Below, one piece after another: positions 1 to 5,818 of a stretch of DNA of 6,998 nucleotides; the stretch's first letter is position 1, and every line of letters begins with the position of its first letter. The position numbers and the translations under genes were made by a program. This DNA comes from Candidatus Heimdallarchaeota archaeon. GTDB lineage: Archaea > Asgardarchaeota > Heimdallarchaeia > Heimdallarchaeales > Heimdallarchaeaceae. The notes beneath the pieces are model-generated. The model made no database searches and had not been told where the DNA came from. It was given only the letters and a program-made list of their open reading frames with translations. The stretch is from contig JAGLOH010000113.1 in NCBI GenBank assembly GCA_023139025.1, positions 1 through 6,998 of the forward strand. The letters run 5' to 3'.

Positions 1-533
1 TAAAGAAAATTGGTATGACAGCAGTATATGTGACTCATGATCAGGCAGAAGCTCTTGCAATTAGTGATAGAATTGCAGTTATGAATATTGGCTTTATTGA
101 ACAATATGGAACTCCTCTAGACGTTTTCACAGATCCTAAGACATTATTCGTTGCACAATTTGTTGGAAGTTCAAGTACAGTTTCAGGAAAAGTGATAAAA
201 GCTAATGTTGTTGAGCTTGAGGGTGGTGATCAAATTTTAATCGCTACTAAAGACGCCCTACCATTAGATACAAAAGTTGACCTTGTTATCAGACCCGAGA
301 ATATTCTGTTAAATAAGGAATCTGAAAGAACTATTGAAATCGAAATCAACACAATCGAATATCTTGGAACTGAAGTAAAATTAACAGGATTATTAGAAGA
401 TGGTACAATTATTCTAGTAGATGTTATTGAACGTACTGAAGAATACGCTAAGTTGAAAGTAGGAGATAAAATTAAAGCTCATATAATTCCTGAAGAAATA
501 TTTGTCTTTGTTAAAGATAAGAGAGTATACTAA
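1..533 (+). CDS. ABC transporter ATP-binding protein, MalK/UgpC-type (C-terminal part, 5' truncated)
   Basis: This is the C-terminal half of the cytoplasmic ATPase subunit of an ABC importer of the sugar/polyol/glycerol-phosphate class (MalK, UgpC, MsmX relatives). The reading frame is open from base 3, before the first ATG at 15, and encodes KKIGMTAVYVTHDQAEALA. This is the family block that follows the Walker B/D-loop and carries the H-loop histidine (THDQ). It continues with SDRIAVMN, an IEQYGTP segment and FVAQFVGSS, which ends the nucleotide-binding domain. The last ~110 residues form the regulatory TOBE-like domain, with a VIRPENI motif. Walker A, the Q-loop and the signature motif lie upstream of the window, so about half of a usual ~360-residue protein is missing. 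The ATG at 15 is internal, not the start. The substrate cannot be read from this fragment. A pyrimidine-rich tract directly follows the stop. Confidence 0.93.
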   Translation, partial: KKIGMTAVYVTHDQAEALAISDRIAVMNIGFIEQYGTPLDVFTDPKTLFVAQFVGSSSTVSGKVIKANVVELEGGDQILIATKDALPLDTKVDLVIRPENILLNKESERTIEIEINTIEYLGTEVKLTGLLEDGTIILVDVIERTEEYAKLKVGDKIKAHIIPEEIFVFVKDKRVY

Positions 534-556
534 TATTTTCTTCTTTTCTTCTTCTG
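534..556 (+). terminator. Pyrimidine/T-rich terminator after the ABC ATPase gene
   Basis: Directly after the stop codon the + strand runs almost purely T and C (TATTTTCTTCTTTTCTTCTTC). There is no preceding hairpin, as is usual for intrinsic archaeal termination at U-tracts. The next gene has its own promoter just downstream, which supports a transcript end here. Confidence 0.5.
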
Positions 557-560
557 ATAG

Positions 561-575
561 AATCTTTATATATGT
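561..575 (+). promoter_or_regulatory. Archaeal TATA box for the UlaG-like gene; probably leaderless
   Basis: TTTATATAT at 565-573 is a good archaeal TATA box, centred about 32 bp before the ATG at 601. Initiation ~27 bp downstream would start the mRNA at about 596, leaving essentially no leader. The bases before the ATG (CGATTACT) contain no Shine-Dalgarno-like sequence, which agrees with leaderless translation. Confidence 0.6.
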
Positions 576-600
576 CTATTTTTCCTTTTAATCGATTACT

Positions 601-1281
601 ATGTTTGAGTATGAAGGAATCAAAATTCATTGGTTAGGGCATGATGCTTTTTTGATTAAAGCAAAGGGGAAAAATATCTATATTGATCCATATAAATTAG
701 GTAAAACCGATTTACCTAAAGCTGATATGGTGATTAGTAGTCATGAACACTTTGATCATTGCAATCCTGAAGCAATCAACCAAGTCACAACAAGTGAAAC
801 AATCCTACTTGGTCCATCAATTGTTCAAGAGATATTTAAAGACAAAATTGCTCAGAAGAAAGAAGTGAAAGTGCTAAACCCGGGTGATTCTCTAGAAATA
901 GAAGGAATTAAGATTTCTGCTATTGCTGCTTATAATATTCATAGGTTCAGAGATCCAGAAACAAAAACTCCTTTCCATCCAAAAGAATCTGGGCATATTG
1001 GTCCAATTTTGGATATTGATGGCATCACTGTTTATCATGCAGGAGATGCAGATAAAATTCCTGAGATGGATGGTTTAAAACCAACAATTGCTTTAGTACC
1101 TATTTCAGGAACATATGTGATGGATGTTGATGAAGCTGTTGAAGCAGCTAAGGCAATAGATGCTGAAATTACCATTCCTATGCACGTAGGGCGCGGAATA
1201 GGGGAACTTTCATTCATTGAAGAATTCAAGAGTAAATTACCTGACTTTAAAGTAATAACAATGGAAATAGAAGAAGATTAG
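601..1281 (+). CDS. UlaG/UPF0173-like metal-dependent hydrolase (metallo-beta-lactamase fold)
   Basis: This is a 226-residue cytoplasmic metallo-beta-lactamase-fold protein of the UlaG/UPF0173 type. The N-terminal strand KIHWLGHDAFLI and IYIDP are typical of the group. The metal-binding motif HEHFDH is intact at residues 48-53. Further probable ligands are H132 (GHIGP), D149 (YHAGDAD, 145-151) and H195 (PMHVG). All the usual metal ligands therefore seem present and the enzyme should be active. Length matches the family (about 210-240). Relatives include lactonases (UlaG acts on L-ascorbate 6-phosphate) and uncharacterised phosphodiesterase-like hydrolases, so the substrate is open. Transcription should start from its own leaderless promoter. 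The gene ends 8 bp from the convergent aspartoacylase-like gene, so the two are not an operon. No signal peptide is seen. Confidence 0.92.
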   Translation: MFEYEGIKIHWLGHDAFLIKAKGKNIYIDPYKLGKTDLPKADMVISSHEHFDHCNPEAINQVTTSETILLGPSIVQEIFKDKIAQKKEVKVLNPGDSLEIEGIKISAIAAYNIHRFRDPETKTPFHPKESGHIGPILDIDGITVYHAGDADKIPEMDGLKPTIALVPISGTYVMDVDEAVEAAKAIDAEITIPMHVGRGIGELSFIEEFKSKLPDFKVITMEIEED

Positions 1282-1286
1282 AAATA

Positions 1287-1330
1287 TTTCTATTCCTTTT
1301 TCTCTTCTTTTTTCTCTTCTTTTTTCTCGT
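1287..1330 (+). terminator. T-rich terminator for the UlaG-like gene, inside the end of the convergent gene
   Basis: Beyond the TAG at 1279-1281 the + strand becomes a long T/C tract with runs of five and six T. It would serve as a U-tract terminator for the plus-strand gene, but the same bases encode the Lys/Glu tail of the minus-strand gene. On the minus strand, the bases after that gene's stop (about 1289 down to 1262) are also T-rich, so each gene may terminate within the other. Confidence 0.45.
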
Positions 1331-2432
1331 ATTCCCAAGGTAAAACTAGGTCTATTGTGTTATCAATTAAGAAAACCGCGATTTCCTGATTTGGATAACA
1401 TCTGATGTCATCCCAGATTCCTAGAACTGTTCCATAATCTGGTGCTACAATGGTTTCTTTGATTCTACCAAAAATATCCCTAACTTCAAAAATTGGGATC
1501 CCTTTGTCAACGATTTCTCCAGCTTTGATAAGAGGAATAAAGAAACCAGAATGTGATGTTCTAATCAAAATCTCCCGCCACATTTTTTCATCTAACACTG
1601 GAAAATCAGTTATTTTTACTAAATCTCCTTCAATCATTCCAGTGTATTTTAATACATTCCAAACACCAATTTTAGCACTGGCTACAATATCTGTCTCTAC
1701 ATAACCAGAAGCTCCCAATTCAACGGTAAATCCTGGTTTCCGATATTTATTTACAAAGCTACCAGTGGTAGATCTATGCAGATTTTCCTTGAAATAATAT
1801 TTAGGTGGTCCCTCCAACACTAAAGTAAAACCAAATGCTTCAACTAGTTTTTTTGTCTTGTCAAATAATTTTTGTGATTCTTCCTTCTGATTTTCATTTT
1901 TTTCATCGTAATATACTCTATCTAGGTAAGAGTATGGTAAAGAACGAATAGCATGACAATGGAGATCAATGAAATAATCTACTTGATCAAATATTTTTGC
2001 AAATTTGGTGTAAAACTTCTCCTGGATATTTGGATGTTTTTCTGGATCAAGATTTTCATCATAAAGGTCTACATACTTTAACTGGGGTTTCTTCTTGGGT
2101 TTTGGGTCTGGCCATAGTCTGTTGGGATCTGTACTCACATAAAGTGGTGTCCGAGTCATTACCAATAATCCTGCAGGATTCAACGATGGTATTATAATTA
2201 ATGTTCCCTTAACTTGTGTAGGGTCTACTTCTTGAATTATTTCCTGAAGAGTTACCAAACCATGAAGTTCATTTCCATGAATGTTACCTGTTAAAAGGAA
2301 AGTAGGCCCTTCTTTTAAGCCTTCAATCAAGCAAATTGGTAATCTCTCTTTTGTCCCATGTGGATACTCCAACATGTCAATATGGCCAAAAACTTTCTCT
2401 CCCTTTTTACTATGAATATCAAAAACTTCCAT
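1290..2432 (-). CDS. Succinylglutamate desuccinylase/aspartoacylase-family zinc hydrolase
   Basis: This 380-residue protein belongs to the AstE/AspA branch of the M14 zinc carboxypeptidase-like fold. These enzymes hydrolyse N-acyl amino acids or related amides. The zinc motif GNIHGNE (49-55, ligands H52 and E55) is present. The third ligand is H158 in DLHCH. The substrate-binding DPNRLWPD (102-109) matches the family Asn-Arg motif, and E238 in TVELG is the likely catalytic glutamate. Residues ~285-356 form the C-terminal beta-sandwich typical of AstE-like proteins (HSGFFIP, AGEIVDKGIPIFEV, APDYGTVLGIW). The extreme C-terminus is a low-complexity EKKE x3 tail, possibly disordered. The segment ~108-140 (PDPKPKKKPQLKY onward) looks like a lineage-specific insertion. 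The active site appears complete; the acyl group and amino acid cannot be deduced. The ATG at 2432 has only a weak SD-like AGATGA upstream. Confidence 0.88.
   Translation of the reverse strand: MEVFDIHSKKGEKVFGHIDMLEYPHGTKERLPICLIEGLKEGPTFLLTGNIHGNELHGLVTLQEIIQEVDPTQVKGTLIIIPSLNPAGLLVMTRTPLYVSTDPNRLWPDPKPKKKPQLKYVDLYDENLDPEKHPNIQEKFYTKFAKIFDQVDYFIDLHCHAIRSLPYSYLDRVYYDEKNENQKEESQKLFDKTKKLVEAFGFTLVLEGPPKYYFKENLHRSTTGSFVNKYRKPGFTVELGASGYVETDIVASAKIGVWNVLKYTGMIEGDLVKITDFPVLDEKMWREILIRTSHSGFFIPLIKAGEIVDKGIPIFEVRDIFGRIKETIVAPDYGTVLGIWDDIRCYPNQEIAVFLIDNTIDLVLPWEYEKKEEKKEEKKE
1293..1328. repeat. Three tandem 12-bp units coding an EKKE x3 tail
   Basis: The unit TTCTTTTTTCTC occurs at 1305-1316 and 1317-1328. 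A copy with one substitution (TTCCTTTTTCTC) lies at 1293-1304. The period is a multiple of three, so on the minus strand it adds EKKE blocks (residues 369-380 of the aspartoacylase-like protein) without a frameshift. Such a tract can expand or contract by replication slippage. Confidence 0.8.
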
Positions 2433-2459
2433 TACAGTTCATCTTTTAACAAATCAAAT

Positions 2460-2472
2460 AACTATTTAGATT
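2460..2472 (-). promoter_or_regulatory. Possible TATA box for the aspartoacylase-like gene
   Basis: On the minus strand, AAATCTAAATAG lies about 34 bp before the start at 2432 and is the best TATA-like element in the 93-bp gap. It departs from the consensus, so this is tentative. The same gap, between about 2495 and 2475 on the minus strand, holds modest T-rich runs (TTCTTTC, ACTTTTC) that could end the upstream transporter operon. Confidence 0.33.
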
Positions 2473-2525
2473 TTTCTTATGAAAAGTTGAAAGAATGTTA
2501 CAAATAATCCTGTTCTCTTTTCTTT

Positions 2526-3815
2526 TTATTCATATTCTTTCATTATTTGAAATGTTATTACATCATCAATCCAAGGCAGTTTTGCAATTGATTTTTCAAC
2601 TAAACTGAAAGCTTTACCTATACTTCGCATCTTGATATTAATTAGTAAATCATATTGTCCTGTAATAAATGATACACTTTCAATTCCTTTTATTTTAGTT
2701 AATTCCTCAACTTTTATTGCAAATCCTTGTTTTGCTTTCGCTAAAAGGATACTTTTGGTTTCTGATAATGCTAAAGCGATAACTCCGATTAATATTAGAA
2801 ATGAACCTGATAGTTTCAGCACAATATCAAGTACAAGATTTTCTCCACCAAAACCAAAAATATTCGGTAACCAAATACTAGCTATACCTATGATGGGAAA
2901 TGTAGTTACAACACTAACGCTACTCAAAGCTTTGACAATAGACATCTTACCCATTGTAAGAGCTCTTGTGTAGAAAACAATTGATAGAAAAACCAATAAC
3001 ATTGAAATAATTACTGGTGTCAAAGCAATTTTCCAAGAATTGCTGACCTCAGAAAAACCTCCTTTTGAGAGTGCAGGAGCTGCTGCTACTACTTGACCAA
3101 TAGTTATTATTAACATTGTCCAAATTCTTAAGTTGATGGAATCATAAAATTTGCCTTGCTTATCCTTGGTAGTCAAAGCTTTCTTTTGGAAGTAAATATA
3201 GAATGCTGAAAATAATGAAAATGGTCCCACAATCAAAAACACATTTAGTAAGAAATCAGTAAAGGAACCATCACTACCTATTCCTGAAACAGATGCAATT
3301 ATCACACCAAAAGCTATCATAGCGATTGACTGAATTTCAACAATAACTGGCTTTTCTCTGTCAGAAATTGCATCTCCAATTAGTAGGTATATTAGCACAA
3401 ATTGACTAAATGGCATTATCACAGATGATCCATTTTTACTCATTAGATAATAATAGAGAATTGTTGCCCCTGTTGCAAATATTCCTGCAAGTAATGTATA
3501 AATTGCTGTTTTTCCTGTTGGTAATTTTAGTTTCTGGAAGTTTCCATCTAACTTATATCCCAAGTTAAATTTTCTTCCAAGCCTTGTTCTACCTTTACCA
3601 GGTATATGGAGTGCTAATACAACTAAAAAAGTGACTATGAAACCTACAACCATTTCAAAAGCTCCAAAAACAAATGGATTTGTAATCATTTCAAAAATTA
3701 CATAATCATCTACGACTACATAGATACTTGTGATTATTCCACTTGCTAATGCCAGTAAATAGAAAGTGCTCTTCTTCCTAAATCTACTTACTGGACGATT
3801 TTCTGGAGCTGGCAT
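2526..3815 (-). CDS. EamA/DMT-like membrane transporter fused to a C-terminal Lrp/AsnC-type RAM domain
   Basis: This is a 429-residue membrane protein in two parts. Residues 1-~350 hold ten hydrophobic segments (about 17-36, 46-70, 102-124, 130-149, 160-178, 186-208, 229-248, 262-283, 293-315, 330-350). That fits the ten-helix drug/metabolite transporter (EamA) plan. An RFRKK stretch before helix 1 suggests a cytoplasmic N-terminus, which with ten helices puts the C-terminus in the cytoplasm too. Residues ~353-429 resemble an Lrp/AsnC ligand-binding (RAM) domain: a helix (VEELTKIKGIESV), the hallmark FITGQYDLLI with its conserved Gly and Asp, a second helix and a final strand. No helix-turn-helix is present. 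The start at 3815 lies 5 bp after the stop of the stand-alone RAM gene, with GAGTGA as ribosome-binding site, so the two are co-transcribed. Export or import of an amino acid or related metabolite, sensed by the RAM domain, is inference. Confidence 0.82.
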   Translation of the reverse strand: MPAPENRPVSRFRKKSTFYLLALASGIITSIYVVVDDYVIFEMITNPFVFGAFEMVVGFIVTFLVVLALHIPGKGRTRLGRKFNLGYKLDGNFQKLKLPTGKTAIYTLLAGIFATGATILYYYLMSKNGSSVIMPFSQFVLIYLLIGDAISDREKPVIVEIQSIAMIAFGVIIASVSGIGSDGSFTDFLLNVFLIVGPFSLFSAFYIYFQKKALTTKDKQGKFYDSINLRIWTMLIITIGQVVAAAPALSKGGFSEVSNSWKIALTPVIISMLLVFLSIVFYTRALTMGKMSIVKALSSVSVVTTFPIIGIASIWLPNIFGFGGENLVLDIVLKLSGSFLILIGVIALALSETKSILLAKAKQGFAIKVEELTKIKGIESVSFITGQYDLLINIKMRSIGKAFSLVEKSIAKLPWIDDVITFQIMKEYE

Positions 3816-3820
3816 TTATT

Positions 3821-4069
3821 TCACTCTTTTAGAACTTCTTTCTCAATTACAGCTGTTTGTGTTTCTGAAATTCCTTCAATCATATGTATTTTTTCTGTAG
3901 TTACATGGAATAATTCTTCTAAATCTTCGACTAGAATTTTTACAACAATGTCATATTCACCAGTAACTACTGCAACATTAACAATATTGGGGATTTCTCT
4001 TAGAGCATTCACTACTTCTTGTGTTTTTCCTAAGTCCACAATGAAGAAAATATACGCTGAGACGGTCAT
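3821..4069 (-). CDS. Stand-alone Lrp/AsnC-type RAM (ligand-binding) domain protein
   Basis: This 82-residue protein consists only of the alpha-beta RAM domain found at the C-terminus of Lrp/AsnC regulators. SAYIFFIVDLG forms the first strand, VVNALREIPNIVNV the first helix and turn, and VVTGEYDIVVKI the conserved Gly/Asp-containing hairpin. They are followed by a helix (LEELFHVTTEKI), the IEGISETQT turn and a last strand. In characterised proteins this domain dimerises, often forms octamers, and binds amino acids at subunit interfaces. No DNA-binding part is present, so it is not a transcription factor by itself. It heads an operon with the transporter carrying a similar RAM domain (VTGEYD here, ITGQYD there). 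A partner that co-assembles with, or tunes, the transporter is therefore plausible. The start is supported by a TATA box placed for leaderless transcription. Confidence 0.85.
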   Translation of the reverse strand: MTVSAYIFFIVDLGKTQEVVNALREIPNIVNVAVVTGEYDIVVKILVEDLEELFHVTTEKIHMIEGISETQTAVIEKEVLKE

Positions 4070-4088
4070 AAACTATCATATATCTATC

Positions 4089-4105
4089 TGGAAATAAAAT
4101 TTTCC
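4089..4105 (-). promoter_or_regulatory. Leaderless TATA promoter of the RAM-transporter operon, overlapped by dyads
   Basis: On the minus strand, ATTTTATTT (plus 4092-4100) is an archaeal TATA-like box centred 27 bp from the ATG at 4069. The mRNA would begin at or just before the start codon. The box sits inside GGAAA-N6-TTTCC (4090-4105) and abuts TTTTC-N9-GAAAA (4100-4118). These are possible operator half-sites. Confidence 0.5.
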
Positions 4106-4133
4106 ACTTGTGTGAAAACTATTTCAAACAATT

Positions 4134-4146
4134 CTTAACTATAAGC
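4134..4146 (+). promoter_or_regulatory. TATA-like promoter for the coiled-coil/OsmC transcription unit
   Basis: CTTAACTATAAG at 4134-4145 resembles an archaeal TATA box. Initiation about 27 bp downstream would fall near 4167 and leave a leader of roughly 34 nt before the ATG at 4201. It is divergent from, and about 40 bp away from, the TATA box of the minus-strand RAM operon. Confidence 0.45.
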
Positions 4147-4200
4147 AAATTTTTTTTAAGGGGAAGAACAGTATCAGTTTAGCATTGATGTGAATGGTAA

Positions 4201-5124
4201 ATGCGTTTCACTGGTCTAAATCCTGAAGATAAGCTCATGGAAGAAATCCAACAATCTTACGACGAGGAAGATGAGGATATAGATGAGATTCTAGACCAGA
4301 AAAGTTTCACTGAATCAGATGTAAAGGAACTACAAGAACGAAATAGAATTCTTCTTGAAGCACTTAGAAAGGTTAAACTTCTAGTCGAAAGACTTCTTGT
4401 CCAAAATAGGGACCTTAAAAAAAGAGTTGAGGGCTTAGAAGAAGAATTCAAACAACAAAGCAAGAAAGGAGTAAAACTAGTCTCTGCAGCAAGATATTCA
4501 GAGATGCAGAATAATGCAACAGAACTTGCTCGTAGTTTACCCAAACTAATTAAATTAATCAAACTTCTCAATCAAGAAAATAAACTTGTAAAAGATAAAT
4601 ATGATACTTTAGAGAATGAATTTGAAGATTTAATTGATGAAAGAGATGGTTTAAAGGGTAAAATAATTCTACTTAACGAAGCTAATCAAGCTCAAGTTTT
4701 AACAGAATTAACTGAACTTTTCCCAACAGAAGCACTAGCTGCAAAAGCTGCTAAAGCTATGTCATCTCCTGAAAAACGCGAAGCTATAATTAGCAATGAT
4801 ATAGAACCTGATTCAAAAACCATTGCATTAGCAACAAGTGAATCTGTTACAAGTTTTGAAGAACAAGCTAAAACTGATCTGCTTACAGTATCTGGTTTTA
4901 GTAACGAACAAATTACAAAATTGGTCAATCTTGTAATGGAAATCAATGACAAAATAGAAAATCTTAGTGGAACCATGGTAGTACCAGGTCCTTCAAGAAG
5001 AAGGAGTAAAGTTGATCTTGACCTAAGTGATGCTATAACTGAAGGGGAGTTTGAAAAATCAGATGATCCTCCTGATAGACCCGATTTAGAAGAGGTTCTA
5101 GATGATATACTTATTTCTGGATAA
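4201..5124 (+). CDS. Acidic coiled-coil protein of unknown function
   Basis: I do not recognise this 307-residue protein. It has no signal peptide or membrane segment. Residues 1-35 are strongly acidic (SYDEEDEDIDEILDQ). Residues ~38-88 (KELQERNRILLEALRKVKLL) and ~105-165 (KLIKLIKLLNQENKLV, LENEFEDLIDERDGLKGKI) have heptad-like spacing of Leu/Ile and are probable coiled coils. An Ala-rich helix follows (EALAAKAAKAM, ~177-187). Residues ~225-257 look helical and amphipathic (GFSNEQITKLVNLVMEIND). A PGPSRRRSK turn (262-270) then leads into an acidic tail ending in a short amphipathic helix (DLEEVLDDILISG). The start is fixed by an in-frame TAA immediately before the ATG. The OsmC-family gene follows after 31 bp, probably on the same transcript. 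A structural, scaffolding or chromosome-associated role is possible but not shown by sequence. Confidence 0.75.
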   Translation: MRFTGLNPEDKLMEEIQQSYDEEDEDIDEILDQKSFTESDVKELQERNRILLEALRKVKLLVERLLVQNRDLKKRVEGLEEEFKQQSKKGVKLVSAARYSEMQNNATELARSLPKLIKLIKLLNQENKLVKDKYDTLENEFEDLIDERDGLKGKIILLNEANQAQVLTELTELFPTEALAAKAAKAMSSPEKREAIISNDIEPDSKTIALATSESVTSFEEQAKTDLLTVSGFSNEQITKLVNLVMEINDKIENLSGTMVVPGPSRRRSKVDLDLSDAITEGEFEKSDDPPDRPDLEEVLDDILISG

Positions 5125-5142
5125 TGACTTTTAATTGTTTTA

Positions 5143-5150
5143 GAGGTGAT
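5143..5150 (+). promoter_or_regulatory. Strong Shine-Dalgarno site of the OsmC-family gene
   Basis: GAGGTGAT is a near-complete match to the anti-16S sequence of archaea. It ends 5 nt before the ATG at 5156, which decides that start over the out-of-frame ATG at 5151. It is the clearest ribosome-binding site in the window and suggests translation from an internal position of a longer mRNA. Confidence 0.75.
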
Positions 5151-5155
5151 ATGAG

Positions 5156-5602
5156 ATGTCTAACACAGAGAGTTTTGAATATGAAATTAATATGATTAAG
5201 AAAGCTAATTACAAATTTGAAGTAGATTTTGGTAAAAGTACAATCCCTAATCTTCTTCTAGATGAATCAGAGGAAATTCCAGGTGGAGAGGGTCTTGGAC
5301 CAACGGCATCCATGCTTCTTGCCGCTGCAGTAGGGAATTGTCTATCCGCCTCTCTTATATTCTGTGTCACAAAGAAGAAGCTAGCTGTCACAAACTTGAA
5401 AACTAAAGTTAAGTTTACAAGAAAAAGAAACGAAGATGGTTTTTGGAGAATATCCAAAATAGATGTAAATTTACAACCTGAAGTTGAAAGCAAAGAAGCT
5501 GCTCAGTATATCAAGTGTGTAGATATTTTCAGAAATTACTGTATAGTAAGTGGAAGTATAGAAGCAGGAATTCAGATTAATGTAACAGTTGATGGAAAAT
5601 AG
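5156..5602 (+). CDS. OsmC/Ohr-family protein
   Basis: This 148-residue cytoplasmic protein belongs to the OsmC/Ohr family. Characterised members reduce organic hydroperoxides using a pair of cysteines at the dimer interface. The family core is clear: IPGGEGLGPTASMLLAAAVGNC (split here as GGEGLGP then the helix ending in C62, the presumed peroxidatic cysteine), a LAVTNLKTKVKFT strand pair, and FRNYCIVSGSIEAGI with C129 as the presumed resolving cysteine. Extra cysteines are C70 and C121. The Glu that Ohr/OsmC proteins carry 9-10 residues before the first cysteine is replaced here (S52/M53). This may mean altered chemistry or membership of a divergent subfamily. Length is normal. The gene follows the coiled-coil gene by 31 bp with its own strong ribosome-binding site. 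Peroxide detoxification is the likeliest role, but it is inferred from the family only. Confidence 0.88.
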   Translation: MSNTESFEYEINMIKKANYKFEVDFGKSTIPNLLLDESEEIPGGEGLGPTASMLLAAAVGNCLSASLIFCVTKKKLAVTNLKTKVKFTRKRNEDGFWRISKIDVNLQPEVESKEAAQYIKCVDIFRNYCIVSGSIEAGIQINVTVDGK

Positions 5603-5809
5603 AGAGAGTTTCAGCTCCCCGTTTTTATTGCATTACTCTCGTTTAATGTAGTGCATGAACATCATTAACTCTCAAATGAACATCTAGATGTCATCTAATA
5701 TTACTTTTGTTTAAACACTAGATATCTTGCGAAATAAAAAACCTAGTTGAGGCAAAACCTTTAAAAAATATAATATTGAATCGCATAATACGCAAATAAT
5801 ACATGTAAA
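5603..5809 (+). other. 207-bp intergenic region with palindromes and a direct repeat
   Basis: No open reading frame of interest is seen here. A short T-run after CCCC (5617-5626) may end the OsmC transcript. ATGAACATC occurs twice (5655-5663 and 5676-5684), exactly 21 bp apart, or two helical turns. The second copy runs into the perfect 12-bp palindrome ACATCTAGATGT (5680-5691). A further 8-bp palindrome, AGATATCT, lies at 5720-5727. These sit upstream of the TATA box of the next gene and could be regulator sites. Confidence 0.5.
5752..5773 (+). promoter_or_regulatory. BRE/TATA promoter of the RHH-zinc finger gene
   Basis: TTTAAAAAATATA at 5760-5772 is a good archaeal TATA box, preceded by a purine-rich BRE-like GCAAAACC (5752-5759). 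Initiation about 27 bp downstream (~5792) gives a leader of roughly 27 nt. That leader includes an AGTGAG motif (5809-5814) 4 nt before the ATG at 5819, a plausible weak ribosome-binding site. Confidence 0.6.
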
Positions 5810-5818
5810 GTGAGAATA

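Noticed and set aside
1035..1229. Minus-strand open frame inside the UlaG-like gene
   Set aside because: It is antisense to a well-supported gene with intact metal-binding motifs. Its Ser/Ile-rich composition is that of a shadow frame, and it has no promoter or ribosome-binding site.
3821..4069. Lrp/AsnC transcriptional regulator
   Set aside because: Only the ligand-binding RAM half is present. There is no N-terminal helix-turn-helix, and the region upstream of the start is a promoter, not a lost coding segment.
4150..4157. Run of eight T as a terminator
   Set aside because: No plus-strand gene ends upstream of it. It lies between the probable TATA box and the transcript start of the coiled-coil gene, so it is more likely promoter or spacer DNA.
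4257..4976. Two minus-strand open frames inside the coiled-coil gene
   Set aside because: They are Ser/Leu-rich shadows that arise from antisense reading of Glu/Lys/Leu-rich coiled-coil codons. No recognisable domain is seen.
5151..5153. ATG upstream of the OsmC start
   Set aside because: It is out of frame with the OsmC protein, reaches a stop within about 15 codons, and directly abuts the Shine-Dalgarno site.
5810..5812. GTG as the start of the RHH-zinc finger gene
   Set aside because: It is in frame but lies within the SD-like AGTGAG and has no ribosome-binding site of its own. The ATG at 5819 is correctly spaced from that motif. Only three residues differ.
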